Shown piece by piece: positions 33,652 through 44,082 of a stretch of DNA of 64,000 nt. The notes under the pieces are model-generated. The model made no database searches, had not been told where the DNA came from, and saw nothing but the letters and a program-made list of their open reading frames with translations. The stretch covers positions 1 through 64,000 of the forward strand of contig NZ_CAXBBQ010000001.1 of the NCBI RefSeq assembly GCF_963974575.1. Reading direction: 5' to 3'. Each line of letters opens with the position of its first letter. Position 1 is the first letter of the stretch. The translations under genes were made by a program, and so were the position numbers. This stretch comes from Sphingosinicella sp963974575 (GTDB lineage: Bacteria > Pseudomonadota > Alphaproteobacteria > Sphingomonadales > Sphingomonadaceae).

Positions 33652-35355
33652 ATGCAGCCCAAAGGGTTCGGAAAACGAAGCGGTGCAGGACTGCAGGTTG
33701 TTGGTGACGGGTTCGGGCAGAGCCCCGCCGCCAGCACCGGCAGGCGGCCGCTTGTTGCCGATTCCGGAGACTTCGGCCTCTCGAAGCCTGTCGAGACGCC
33801 GCGCGGGCGCACCACCGAAAACTGCGTGTGGGAACTGCACGCGATCCTCTCGCCGCAGCTTTCCGAATTGTTTCCGCCTGCGAAGACGCGCACGCGCCGC
33901 CGCGGCGAACTCGCTGCAGAGATGGAAGATACCATCAAGCGTCTCGCCGATATTCAGGGCATGGCGATCGATGACGGGCAGGTTCGCGATACCGTCACTG
34001 TCCTCCTCAACGAGCTTATCAATCTCATCGGCGGCCTGAAACCATCCGCCGCCACAGAGACAGCCGAGCGGTCGGCGCGCGCCGCCAGCGCAAGCACCCA
34101 GAGCGTGCTTGCCGCCAAGGAGCGCGTCCACCCGATCCTCATGGAGCGGATCGACGCGAGCGTCATCGCCGATCTTTCGCGCGGCGAACTTGCCGAGCAG
34201 ATCTCCGATGTCATCTCCGAGATCCTCGTTCAGGAAAAGATCGGCCTCAACCAGCGCGAGCAGCGCGATCTCGTCACGCTGCTCCTCAACGACATGCTCG
34301 GCCTCGGGCCGCTCGAACCGCTGCTGAACGATGACGAAGTCAGCGAAATCATGGTCAACGGGCCAAACGTCGTCTATGCCGAGCGCAAGGGCAAACTCGC
34401 ACAGACCGACGTCAAGTTCCGCGACGATGCACACCTTCTCAACATCGCGCAGCGTATCGTCAGCGCCGTCGGCCGCCGCGTCGACGAGACCTCGCCGATC
34501 TGCGACGCGCGCCTTCTCGACGGTAGCCGCGTCAACGTCGTCATCCCGCCGCTCGCCATCGACGGCACCTCGATCTCGATTCGTAAATTCTCGAAGATCA
34601 AACTGACGCTCGAGCGCATGATGGAGGGCGGATCGATGTCGCCCGCCATGTGCAAGTTCCTGAACATCGCGGGTCGCTGCCGCCTCAACATCTTGATTTC
34701 GGGTGGCACCGGCTCGGGTAAGACGACGATGCTGAACGCGATTTCGCGCAACATCGATCCCGGCGAGCGCATCGTCACCATCGAAGACGCGGCCGAGCTT
34801 CAATTGCAGCAGCCGCACGTCGTGCGTCTCGAAACGCGCCCCGCGAACCTCGAAGGCAACGGCCAGGTTACGATGCGCGATCTCGTGAAGAACGCGCTGC
34901 GTATGCGTCCTGATCGTATCATCCTCGGCGAGGTTCGTGGACCCGAGGCGTTCGATCTGCTCGCCGCCATGAATACTGGCCACGACGGATCGTTCGGCAC
35001 GCTGCACGCGAACCGTCCGCGCGAGGCGCTGACCCGTCTTGAAAACATGATCAACATGGCCGGGCTCAATCTCAGCCCGAACGCCATTCGACAGCAGATT
35101 TCCGATGCGCTGAACCTCGTCGTGCAGATCAGCCGTATGCGCGACGGTGGCCGCCGCATCACGCACATCTCAGAAGTGGTCGGCATGGAAGGCGACGTCA
35201 TCACCATGCAGGACCTGTTTCTCTACCGCTACAGCGGCGAGGACGAGACCGGAAAACTGAAGGGTGATTACATCAGTACGGGCCTCCGCCCGAATTGCTA
35301 CGAACGCGCGGAATACTTCGGCCTTGGCCGCGCCTTGATGGAGTGCATGGGATGA
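33652..35355 (+). CDS. cpaF: Tad secretion ATPase CpaF/TadA
   Basis: Hexameric ATPase that powers Flp pilus assembly. It has 567 residues, longer than many CpaF proteins. Features are the Walker A ISGGTGSGKTTMLNAI, the Asp/Glu box IVTIEDAAELQLQQPHVVRLETR, Walker B RPDRIILGEVRGPEAFDLL and the His box GSFGTLHAN. The region before residue about 55 is unlike the rest of the family and contains FGLSKPVETPRG, which looks like a translated intergenic repeat. The start at 33652 is taken as the only ATG near a ribosome site (GGGGTAAGG), but a later start cannot be excluded. The stop overlaps tadB by ATGA. Confidence 0.95.
   Translation: MQPKGFGKRSGAGLQVVGDGFGQSPAASTGRRPLVADSGDFGLSKPVETPRGRTTENCVWELHAILSPQLSELFPPAKTRTRRRGELAAEMEDTIKRLADIQGMAIDDGQVRDTVTVLLNELINLIGGLKPSAATETAERSARAASASTQSVLAAKERVHPILMERIDASVIADLSRGELAEQISDVISEILVQEKIGLNQREQRDLVTLLLNDMLGLGPLEPLLNDDEVSEIMVNGPNVVYAERKGKLAQTDVKFRDDAHLLNIAQRIVSAVGRRVDETSPICDARLLDGSRVNVVIPPLAIDGTSISIRKFSKIKLTLERMMEGGSMSPAMCKFLNIAGRCRLNILISGGTGSGKTTMLNAISRNIDPGERIVTIEDAAELQLQQPHVVRLETRPANLEGNGQVTMRDLVKNALRMRPDRIILGEVRGPEAFDLLAAMNTGHDGSFGTLHANRPREALTRLENMINMAGLNLSPNAIRQQISDALNLVVQISRMRDGGRRITHISEVVGMEGDVITMQDLFLYRYSGEDETGKLKGDYISTGLRPNCYERAEYFGLGRALMECMG
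33763..33810. repeat. Repeat-like segment within the 5' part of cpaF
   Basis: The segment around TCGAAGCCTGTCGAGACGCC encodes GLSKPVETPRG and resembles the families of short interspersed repeats (variants of GAGCCTGTCGAA) that are abundant between genes in sphingomonads. It lies in the unconserved N-terminal part of CpaF. Identification is from memory of the repeat type and needs a genome-wide comparison. Confidence 0.35.
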
Positions 35356-36326
35356 GCCGTGACCTGATGATCGCCGTGATCTTCGGCTGCGTCTTCGTGG
35401 CGCTGGCGCTGATCATTATGATGAGCGGCGACGGCAATGCGAAGCGCGGCGCGAAGCGGCTGCAGCAGCTCCGCGAGCGTCATTCGTCCTCGCGCGAGGT
35501 GCTTGCGCAGGTGCAGATGCGCCGCATCCTCGCCTCGCGTGAGAGCCGGCTCGACAATATGTTCCAGGGCCTGATCCCGAACCGCGCGCTGCTTCGCCAG
35601 CGGCTGGAGCGTACGGGAAAACCCTGGTCGCTCGGTCAGTATGCCGTTGCGAGCCTCGGCATTCTCGCGCTCACCTTCATCGGCATTTCGGGTGCCGGCG
35701 CGCCGATGGCGCTTGCGGCGCTGGCGGGTTTATTCTTCGGCTTGTTCCTGCCGCACATGGTGGTCAGTTTCTTCATCAAGAAGCGCATCAAGAATTTCAA
35801 CGACCGCTTCCCGGACGCGATCGATCTTCTCGTGCGCGGTCTCCGGTCAGGTCTGCCGATCTCAGAATCGATCGGTGTCGTCGGAAAGGAAATCCTGGAC
35901 CCGGTCGGATACGAATTCCGTCAGGTTTCCGACAAGATCCGCATCGGCCGCACGATGGAGCAGGCGCTTCAGGAAACCGCGAACCGCCTGACGACGCCGG
36001 AATTCCAGTTCTTCGTCATCACGCTGTCGATCCAGCGCGAGACCGGCGGCAACCTTGCCGAAACGCTGAACAATCTTGCCGAGGTGCTGCGCAAGCGCGC
36101 GCAGATGAAGCTCAAGATCCGGGCGATGTCGTCTGAATCGAAAGCGTCAGCCTATATCGTCGGCTCGCTGCCGTTCATCGTGTTCACGCTCGTGTACATG
36201 ATGAACCCCTCCTACCTGAATCCGTTCTTCGTCGATCCGCGCCTGATGGTGGCGGGCGTCGGTGGCCTTATCTGGATGTCAATCGGCGCCTTTATCATGG
36301 CCAAGATGGTGAGCTTCGAAATCTGA
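35352..36326 (+). CDS. tadB: Tad inner-membrane platform protein TadB
   Basis: Inner-membrane protein of the GspF/T2SSF fold that works with CpaF. It has 324 residues from the ATG that overlaps the cpaF stop. An N-terminal TM helix (IAVIFGCVFVALALIIMM), a pair of helices near 100-145, then the cytoplasmic T2SSF domain (FPDAIDLLVRGLRSGLPISESIGVVGKE ... TLSIQRETGGNLAETLNNLAEVLR, in outline) and C-terminal helices. The stop shares one base with the tadC start. Confidence 0.95.
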   Translation: MSRDLMIAVIFGCVFVALALIIMMSGDGNAKRGAKRLQQLRERHSSSREVLAQVQMRRILASRESRLDNMFQGLIPNRALLRQRLERTGKPWSLGQYAVASLGILALTFIGISGAGAPMALAALAGLFFGLFLPHMVVSFFIKKRIKNFNDRFPDAIDLLVRGLRSGLPISESIGVVGKEILDPVGYEFRQVSDKIRIGRTMEQALQETANRLTTPEFQFFVITLSIQRETGGNLAETLNNLAEVLRKRAQMKLKIRAMSSESKASAYIVGSLPFIVFTLVYMMNPSYLNPFFVDPRLMVAGVGGLIWMSIGAFIMAKMVSFEI

Positions 36327-37306
36327 TGGAAGAGAAAACCCTCCTTCTCGGCATGACCGGGACCGATCTCGCAACGCTGCTCGCAGCGCTCGGTGTGTTC
36401 GCCATGATGGTCGCGATCTGGTCGGTGGCGACCGTCCGCGATCCGATGCGCGGCCGCGTGAAAGCGCTTCAAGACCGCCGAGAACAGCTGAAGGCCGGCA
36501 TCGTCGCCCCGCGGCGGCGCTCAAACCTCGCGGCGAAGACTGAAGCCACCGATTTCATGCGCGGCATCCTCAAGAAGATGTCGGTCATGCAGGACGAGCA
36601 GACGAAGCTCGCCGAAACGAAGCTGGTGCAGGCCGGTATCCGTTCCAAGGACGCGGTCGTCGTGTTCATGTTCGGCCGCCTGATCGCCCCGTTCGCGCTC
36701 GGCGCGCTCGGCGCGTTCTATATCTACGGTCTCGGCATGTTCCCGGATTACGCCTCCTCGACGAAAGCGATGATCGTGGGCGGTGCGCTGCTTGTCGGCT
36801 ACAAGGCGCCCGACATCTATGTGAAGAACCTCATCACGAAGCGTTCGGATGCGATCCGCAAGGGACTTCCCGATGCGCTCGACCTTCTCGTGATCTGCGC
36901 CGAGGCCGGTCTCACCGTTGACGCCGCGTTCAACCGTGTCGCCAAGGAACTCGGCAACGGCTATCCCGAACTCGCCGACGAATTCGCGCTCACCGCGATC
37001 GAACTCGGCTTCCTCACCGATCGCCGCCAGGCGTTCGAGAACCTCGCGAACCGCGTCGATCTCGAAGCGCTGCGCGGCGTCGTGACGACCATGATCCAGA
37101 CCGAGAAATACGGTACGCCGCTCGCCTCCAGCTTGCGCGTGCTCTCGGCCGAATTCCGCAACGAGCGCATGATGCGCGCTGAGGAAAAGGCCGCGCGGCT
37201 TCCAGCGATCATGACCGTGCCGCTCATCCTGTTCATCCTTCCGGTGCTGTTCGTCGTGATCCTCGGGCCGGCGGCCTGCGCGATCGCCGACAACTTCACG
37301 AGCTGA
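36326..37306 (+). CDS. tadC: Tad inner-membrane platform protein TadC
   Basis: Second GspF-fold platform protein, 326 residues, with the T2SSF domain LPDALDLLVICAEAGLTVDAAFNRVAKELG and TEKYGTPLASSLRVLSAEFRNERMMRAEEKAARLPAIM (in outline), and hydrophobic helices at both ends. It is the last gene of the cluster; the next gene is convergent 7 bases away, so the Tad operon ends here without tadD or tadE/F/G. Confidence 0.95.
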   Translation: MEEKTLLLGMTGTDLATLLAALGVFAMMVAIWSVATVRDPMRGRVKALQDRREQLKAGIVAPRRRSNLAAKTEATDFMRGILKKMSVMQDEQTKLAETKLVQAGIRSKDAVVVFMFGRLIAPFALGALGAFYIYGLGMFPDYASSTKAMIVGGALLVGYKAPDIYVKNLITKRSDAIRKGLPDALDLLVICAEAGLTVDAAFNRVAKELGNGYPELADEFALTAIELGFLTDRRQAFENLANRVDLEALRGVVTTMIQTEKYGTPLASSLRVLSAEFRNERMMRAEEKAARLPAIMTVPLILFILPVLFVVILGPAACAIADNFTS

Positions 37307-37313
37307 TCCGGTT

Positions 37314-38534
37314 TCAGGCGCGGGCGTTCGTTTCGACGACGCCCGCCGCCACCAGCGCCTCGATCTCCGCATCGGAAACCCCAGCGGCGCGCAGCACGTC
37401 TGTGCTGTCCGCACCCAGCTCCGGCGGCGCATTCGCATAATCGGGCGGGGTCTTCGAAAAGCGCATCGGCTGCGCCATCGTTCGCACCGTGCCCGCAAGC
37501 GGATGCGGCTGCTCGATCACGAGGCCCCTCGCCTTTGTCTGTTCCTCCGCGAAGGCCTGCGCGAGATCGTTGACCGGCCCGGCCGGAACACCCACCGCAT
37601 CGAGCGCGGCGAGCCAATGCGCCGCGGGCTCTTGCAGCAGCACGGCCTCGATCTCTCCAACGAGCGCCTCGCGATTGGCAACGCGAGCCGGGGAGGAGGC
37701 ATAGCGTTCGTCCGTGCCCCATTCTGGCCGCCCCAGCACCTTCGCAAATGCCCGGAACTGCCCGTTGTTACCCACGGCGACCGCAATCCGGCGCGTCGCG
37801 GTGGGGAAATCCTGATAAGGTACGATATTGGGGTGCGCGTTCCCCATCGGGCGCGGCACCTTGCCCGACACGAGATAGTTCATTGCCTGGTTCGCCATCC
37901 AGCCGAGCGTGGTATCGAACAGCGCCATGTCGATGTGCTGTCCCTCGCCTGTCGCATCGCGGTGTCGGATCGCGGCAAGGATGGCGATGGTCGCGTAAAG
38001 GCCCGTGGTGATATCGGCGATGGCGACGCCTGCCTTGGTCGGCTGGCCACCGGCTGCACCGGTGATGCTCATCAGCCCCGACATCGCCTGGATGACGAAG
38101 TCGTAGCCGGGCCGCTCGGCATTCGGCCCGTCCTGTCCGAAGCCGGTGATCGAGCAATAGACGATGTCGGGCTTCACGGCGGCGAGCCCCGTGTAGTCAA
38201 GCCCGTAGCGCGCGAGCCCGCCCGCCTTGAAGTTCTCGACGACCACGTCGGCACTTTCCGCGAGCCTGCGCACGAGCGCCGCGCCGCGCGGATCGGCGAT
38301 GTCGATGGCAAGGCTCTTCTTGTTGCGGTTCGCCGCGAGATAATAAGCGGCATCGCCCTGCGTCCCGTCCGCCCCCTTGATGAACGGCGGCCCCCAGCTT
38401 CGCGTGTCGTCGCCCGCGCCGGGCCGCTCCACCTTCACCACCTCAGCGCCGAGATCGGCGAGGATCTGCGTCGCCCACGGCCCCGCGAGCACGCGCGAGA
38501 GATCGAGAATCTTGAGGCCCGAAAGCGGTCCCAT
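37314..38534 (-). CDS. CaiB/BaiF family (class III) CoA-transferase
   Basis: A 406-residue enzyme that moves CoA between carboxylic acids. The start is placed at the second ATG (38534), which lies 8 bases after AAGGAGG; the first ATG (38540) is only 2 bases from that site. Family features are LKILDLSRVLAGPWATQILADLGAEVVKVE at the N-terminus (outline), the catalytic Asp region GNPEI-like replaced here by GNAHPNIVPYQDFPT, and RPGYDFVIQAMSGLMSITG. The substrate is unknown; formyl-CoA/oxalate, carnitine and succinyl-CoA types all share these motifs. Confidence 0.9.
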   Translation of the reverse strand: MGPLSGLKILDLSRVLAGPWATQILADLGAEVVKVERPGAGDDTRSWGPPFIKGADGTQGDAAYYLAANRNKKSLAIDIADPRGAALVRRLAESADVVVENFKAGGLARYGLDYTGLAAVKPDIVYCSITGFGQDGPNAERPGYDFVIQAMSGLMSITGAAGGQPTKAGVAIADITTGLYATIAILAAIRHRDATGEGQHIDMALFDTTLGWMANQAMNYLVSGKVPRPMGNAHPNIVPYQDFPTATRRIAVAVGNNGQFRAFAKVLGRPEWGTDERYASSPARVANREALVGEIEAVLLQEPAAHWLAALDAVGVPAGPVNDLAQAFAEEQTKARGLVIEQPHPLAGTVRTMAQPMRFSKTPPDYANAPPELGADSTDVLRAAGVSDAEIEALVAAGVVETNARA

Positions 38535-38608
38535 CGACATTGCCTCCTTGGATTCGGCGGCGACCGCGCTATCAGTTTGGAAAGGCGACGCCAAGCAAGG
38601 ACAGGATC

Positions 38609-39232
38609 ATGGCCATCGACATCACCGCGCTGCTGACATTCGGCCTGCCCGGCCTTGTCATCGGTCTCGCGCTCGGCTGGGCGCTGTTCCGTGGCACGGC
38701 AAAGCTGGAGCTGCTGCAGGCCGAACACGATCAGGCCGCATCGCGGCTGGCAAGCGCCGGCGCGGAGATCGCGCGGCTGGAAAAGGACCTCGCCTCCGCG
38801 CGCGATCAGGTGAAACCGCTTGCCGACGAGGTCGACCGGCTGCGCCGCGAAAAGGCCGCGCGCAAGGCGGAAAGTGCGGGCACGCCGCCGCCCGCGGACA
38901 GCACCCCGAGCGCGGCGCCGCTCCCCGGAATCGGCTGGAAACCGGGCCGCAAGCTGCCGACATTCCTCGAAGCGCCGATCGGCCCGACCGACGATCTCTC
39001 CCTGCTGAAGGGCGTCGGTCCGCGCCTTGCCGCGCGGCTTCGCGAGATAGGCATTTTCTATTTCGCGCAGATCGCCGACTGGAGTCCCGAGGAAGTGAAA
39101 CTCGTCGATGCGAAGCTCGACAACTTCCGTGGCCGCATCGAAAAGGACCATCTGATCGAGCAGGCGAAGCTCCTCGCGAGCGGCCGCCTCACCGAATACG
39201 AAGCCCGTTTCGGTAAGCTCGGCAGCGAGTGA
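38609..39232 (+). CDS. Membrane-anchored coiled-coil protein with a helix-hairpin-helix domain
   Basis: A 207-residue protein from the ATG at 38609. Order: one TM helix (about 8-28), a coiled coil (about 30-85; ELLQAEHDQAASRLASAGAEIARLE in outline), a Pro-rich linker, then a C-terminal helix-hairpin-helix domain (LSLLKGVGPRLAARLREIGIFYFAQIADWSPEEV in outline, about 130-165) of the type fused to ribosomal L21 or NuoE in other bacteria. HhH domains usually bind DNA or RNA non-specifically, which is odd for a membrane protein. Function unknown. Its stop shares a base with the next start. Confidence 0.8.
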   Translation: MAIDITALLTFGLPGLVIGLALGWALFRGTAKLELLQAEHDQAASRLASAGAEIARLEKDLASARDQVKPLADEVDRLRREKAARKAESAGTPPPADSTPSAAPLPGIGWKPGRKLPTFLEAPIGPTDDLSLLKGVGPRLAARLREIGIFYFAQIADWSPEEVKLVDAKLDNFRGRIEKDHLIEQAKLLASGRLTEYEARFGKLGSE

Positions 39233-39633
39233 TGCGCACCACCCTGATCGCCCTTCTCACCACCCTCGCCGCGTGCGGCAGCGCGCCCGAATCCGCCCCC
39301 GCGGAGAAGACCGCGACGGCAACGCCCCAGCCTGCCGCAGAACCCGCCGTGCCATTGCCGCCACCGCCGCGCTACGTGGGGCGCTGGGCGGAAAGCGCCG
39401 ACCAGTGCACCGAGGGCTGGTGGCGTTTCTGGAACGACGAGCTGCTCACCAAAGACCGTCTCCGCTGCGACATACTTCCGCCCGATGCGGCGAGCACCGA
39501 TGAGAAGCGCCGCATGGTCTGCCAATCTGAGGGCAAGTGGTCGCGCGAGGAATGGGCCCTCGCCTATCCGGCAGCAGACACGATGACCGTGTCGCGCGAT
39601 GGCGGCGCCCCGATCACCTTGAAGAAATGCTGA
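39232..39633 (+). CDS. Small predicted lipoprotein
   Basis: A 133-residue protein starting at the ATG of 39232, which shares its first base with the last base of the previous gene's stop. The lipobox is LTTLAAC. A Pro/Ala-rich stretch (about 20-47) is followed by a small domain with four Cys (DQCTEGWWRF, LRCDILPP, VCQSEG and the terminal C). Function unknown. Probably co-transcribed with the helix-hairpin-helix protein and the following transferase. Confidence 0.8.
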   Translation: MRTTLIALLTTLAACGSAPESAPAEKTATATPQPAAEPAVPLPPPPRYVGRWAESADQCTEGWWRFWNDELLTKDRLRCDILPPDAASTDEKRRMVCQSEGKWSREEWALAYPAADTMTVSRDGGAPITLKKC

Positions 39634-39637
39634 CCCG

Positions 39638-40267
39638 ATGAAACTGTGGCACTGCGCGGGCGCGCGCTCTTTCCGGCCGCTCTGGTGTCTGGAGGAAATG
39701 GGTCTCGACTACGACCTTCGCGTGATGGCGTTCCCGCCGCGCTTCACCGAGCCCGACTATCTGGAACTCAACCCCTTCGGCACCGTGCCGACCTTCACCG
39801 ATGGCGATACGCTGATGACCGAATCCACCGGCATCTGCCACTATCTCGCCGAGCGTTACGGCCCCACGCCGCTCGCGGTGCGGCCCGATGAGCCCGACTA
39901 CGGCCGCTATCTCAACTGGCTCTACCAGTCTGATGCGACGCTCACCTTCCCGCAGACGCTCGTGCTGCGCTACGGCGTGTTCGAGCCCGAGGAGCGGCGG
40001 CTGCCGCAGGCGGTGGAGGATTACACGCGCTGGTTCTTCTCGCGCCTGAAGGGTGCCGCGAAGCTGCTCGGCGATAGCGACTATATCGCGGCGGACCGGT
40101 TCACCATCGCCGACATCGGCTTCGCCTACGCGCTGCGGCTCGCCGAGATCCTGAAGCTTGGCGCCTTCCCGGAAAACGTCGCGGCATACTGGGCGCGGAT
40201 GCAGACGCGGGACGGCTATCAGCGCGCGATCGCGAAGGAAGCCGGCGCGGCGCTTTTCATTTCCTGA
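39638..40267 (+). CDS. Glutathione S-transferase family protein
   Basis: A 209-residue protein with the thioredoxin-like N-terminal domain (MKLWHCAGARSFRPLWCLEEMGLDYDLRV in outline; GTVPTF cis-Pro; TESTGICHYLAERYG with the glutathione-binding Glu-Ser) and an all-helical C-terminal domain containing the N-capping box region FTIADIGFAYALRLAE. The C-terminal end overlaps the convergent DUF1254 gene by 11 bases. The substrate is not predictable; detoxification or isomerisation are possible. Confidence 0.9.
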   Translation: MKLWHCAGARSFRPLWCLEEMGLDYDLRVMAFPPRFTEPDYLELNPFGTVPTFTDGDTLMTESTGICHYLAERYGPTPLAVRPDEPDYGRYLNWLYQSDATLTFPQTLVLRYGVFEPEERRLPQAVEDYTRWFFSRLKGAAKLLGDSDYIAADRFTIADIGFAYALRLAEILKLGAFPENVAAYWARMQTRDGYQRAIAKEAGAALFIS

Positions 40268-40754
40268 CACCGCAGGTGCTGCGGCGGCGGAGGGAATCGA
40301 TACGACCGAGATCATGCGGGTCGGTGACGAGGATGTGGATGAGGGCGATGCCTTTGCCGCCGGGGACGGCGAGTGATCCGCCTGCGCCGTCTTTCGAGAG
40401 CGTGAGCGCGTAGCGCTCGGATACGGCGCGGTCGTTCACCGAGAAGATGTTGTCGGTGTTCGCATCGAAGACCGAGAGCGACCAGTAGCGCTGCGGCGGC
40501 ACGAACGCGTCGATCGCGACCGGCCCCTTCGACAGATCGAACACGCAGATGCTGTAGGCAAGGTCGGGGCTGGGACGCACCACGAAGCGGCTTTCGGCGT
40601 TCGGGAGCCCCTGGTGCTGCATGGTGTTGATACGGCCCGCACCGAGCTTCTCCATCGCCTTCGCCATGATGACATGCGGCATCGCCCAGAGCGCCGCCAC
40701 ATAGGTGAGCGCGGCAACGAACACGGCGAGGAGGGCCGGACCGAGCCACCTCAT
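40257..40754 (-). CDS. DUF1254-family membrane-anchored protein
   Basis: A 165-residue protein with one N-terminal TM helix (GPALLAVFVAALTYVAALWAM). The soluble part has the DUF1254-type pattern VVRPSPDLAYSICVFDLSKGPVAIDAFVPP and YWSLSVFDANTDNIFSVND. The start is the ATG at 40754, overlapping the stop of the DUF1214 gene by ATGA. In many bacteria these two domains sit in one protein; here they are two adjacent genes. Function unknown. Confidence 0.82.
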   Translation of the reverse strand: MRWLGPALLAVFVAALTYVAALWAMPHVIMAKAMEKLGAGRINTMQHQGLPNAESRFVVRPSPDLAYSICVFDLSKGPVAIDAFVPPQRYWSLSVFDANTDNIFSVNDRAVSERYALTLSKDGAGGSLAVPGGKGIALIHILVTDPHDLGRIDSLRRRSTCGVRK

Positions 40755-41326
40755 GCGCACGAGACCTTCTCGATTCTCGGCAGGTTCGCGCGGTCCGGGC
40801 GGCCGATGATCGCGGGGTCGGGATTATAGGCGCGCAGCGTGAGGGCGAAGTGTGCGTGCCCGCCGGTCGGCAGCCAGCCCTCCCCCTCGCCCGACGGCCC
40901 GACATCGAAAGCAAACATCCCCGGCCCCGTGCGCGGTACATTGCGCATGTGGAAGCTGAAACGCTGCGCCGTGTTCGCGACGAGGAAATGGTCCGCACCG
41001 TAAAGCGTAATGCTCCACCAGCGCGCCTTGGGATCGCTGCCCGTCACGCGGTAGTGGCACCGCCCGTCGAGCGGTGCGCCGGCGCTGTCTTCCTCGGCGT
41101 TGAAGTAGATCGCTTCCTTCGCGGAAAGCGCGAGCAACCCCGCGATGGCGACGGTTGCGCGCGTTCTGAGGTCGGCATCGGCGGAGCCGGTGACGGCAGA
41201 CGTGACCCACGGCCCCGATTTCGCGGACCCAGCGCCGAGCCCACCACGCACGGAGAGCCACGCGCCGCCGAGGCCCAGCGTGAGCCCCGCGACAATCGCT
41301 AGCAGCCATTTGCCCCACCGCTTCAT
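40751..41326 (-). CDS. DUF1214-family membrane-anchored protein
   Basis: A 191-residue protein from the ATG at 41326, with a TM or signal segment (WLLAIVAGLTLGLGGAWLSV) and a DUF1214-like domain: EAIYFNAEEDSAGAPLDGRCHYRVTG, WWSITLYGADHFLVANTAQRFSF and the C-terminal GWLPTGGHAHFALTLRAYNPD (each in outline). Coupled to the downstream DUF1254 gene. Function unknown. Confidence 0.82.
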   Translation of the reverse strand: MKRWGKWLLAIVAGLTLGLGGAWLSVRGGLGAGSAKSGPWVTSAVTGSADADLRTRATVAIAGLLALSAKEAIYFNAEEDSAGAPLDGRCHYRVTGSDPKARWWSITLYGADHFLVANTAQRFSFHMRNVPRTGPGMFAFDVGPSGEGEGWLPTGGHAHFALTLRAYNPDPAIIGRPDRANLPRIEKVSCA

Positions 41327-41366
41327 GCCGCCAAGCATGACACACGGCGGGGCGATGCCAACTCGC

Positions 41367-44033
<2,667 letters not shown>

Positions 44034-44058
44034 GATCGCTCGCTTCCTTATTTATCGT

Positions 44059-44082
44059 CGGCGGGAGGGGAGACGCCCGCCG
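44059..44082 (-). terminator. Hairpin directly after glyS
   Basis: CGGCGGG (44059-44065) pairs with CCCGCCG (44076-44082) around a 10-base loop, immediately after the glyS stop on the minus strand. The downstream sequence is AT-rich but has no true U-run, so it may attenuate rather than stop transcription into ppdK. Confidence 0.4.

Noticed and set aside
33103..35166. 687-codon minus-strand frame across cpaE and cpaF
   Set aside because: Shadow of two conserved Tad genes; crossing a gene boundary does not make it coding.
40257..40267. 11-base convergent overlap between the glutathione transferase-like gene and the DUF1254 gene as a sign of frameshift
   Set aside because: Both proteins end with plausible family C-termini, and short convergent overlaps are frequent in this compact genome.
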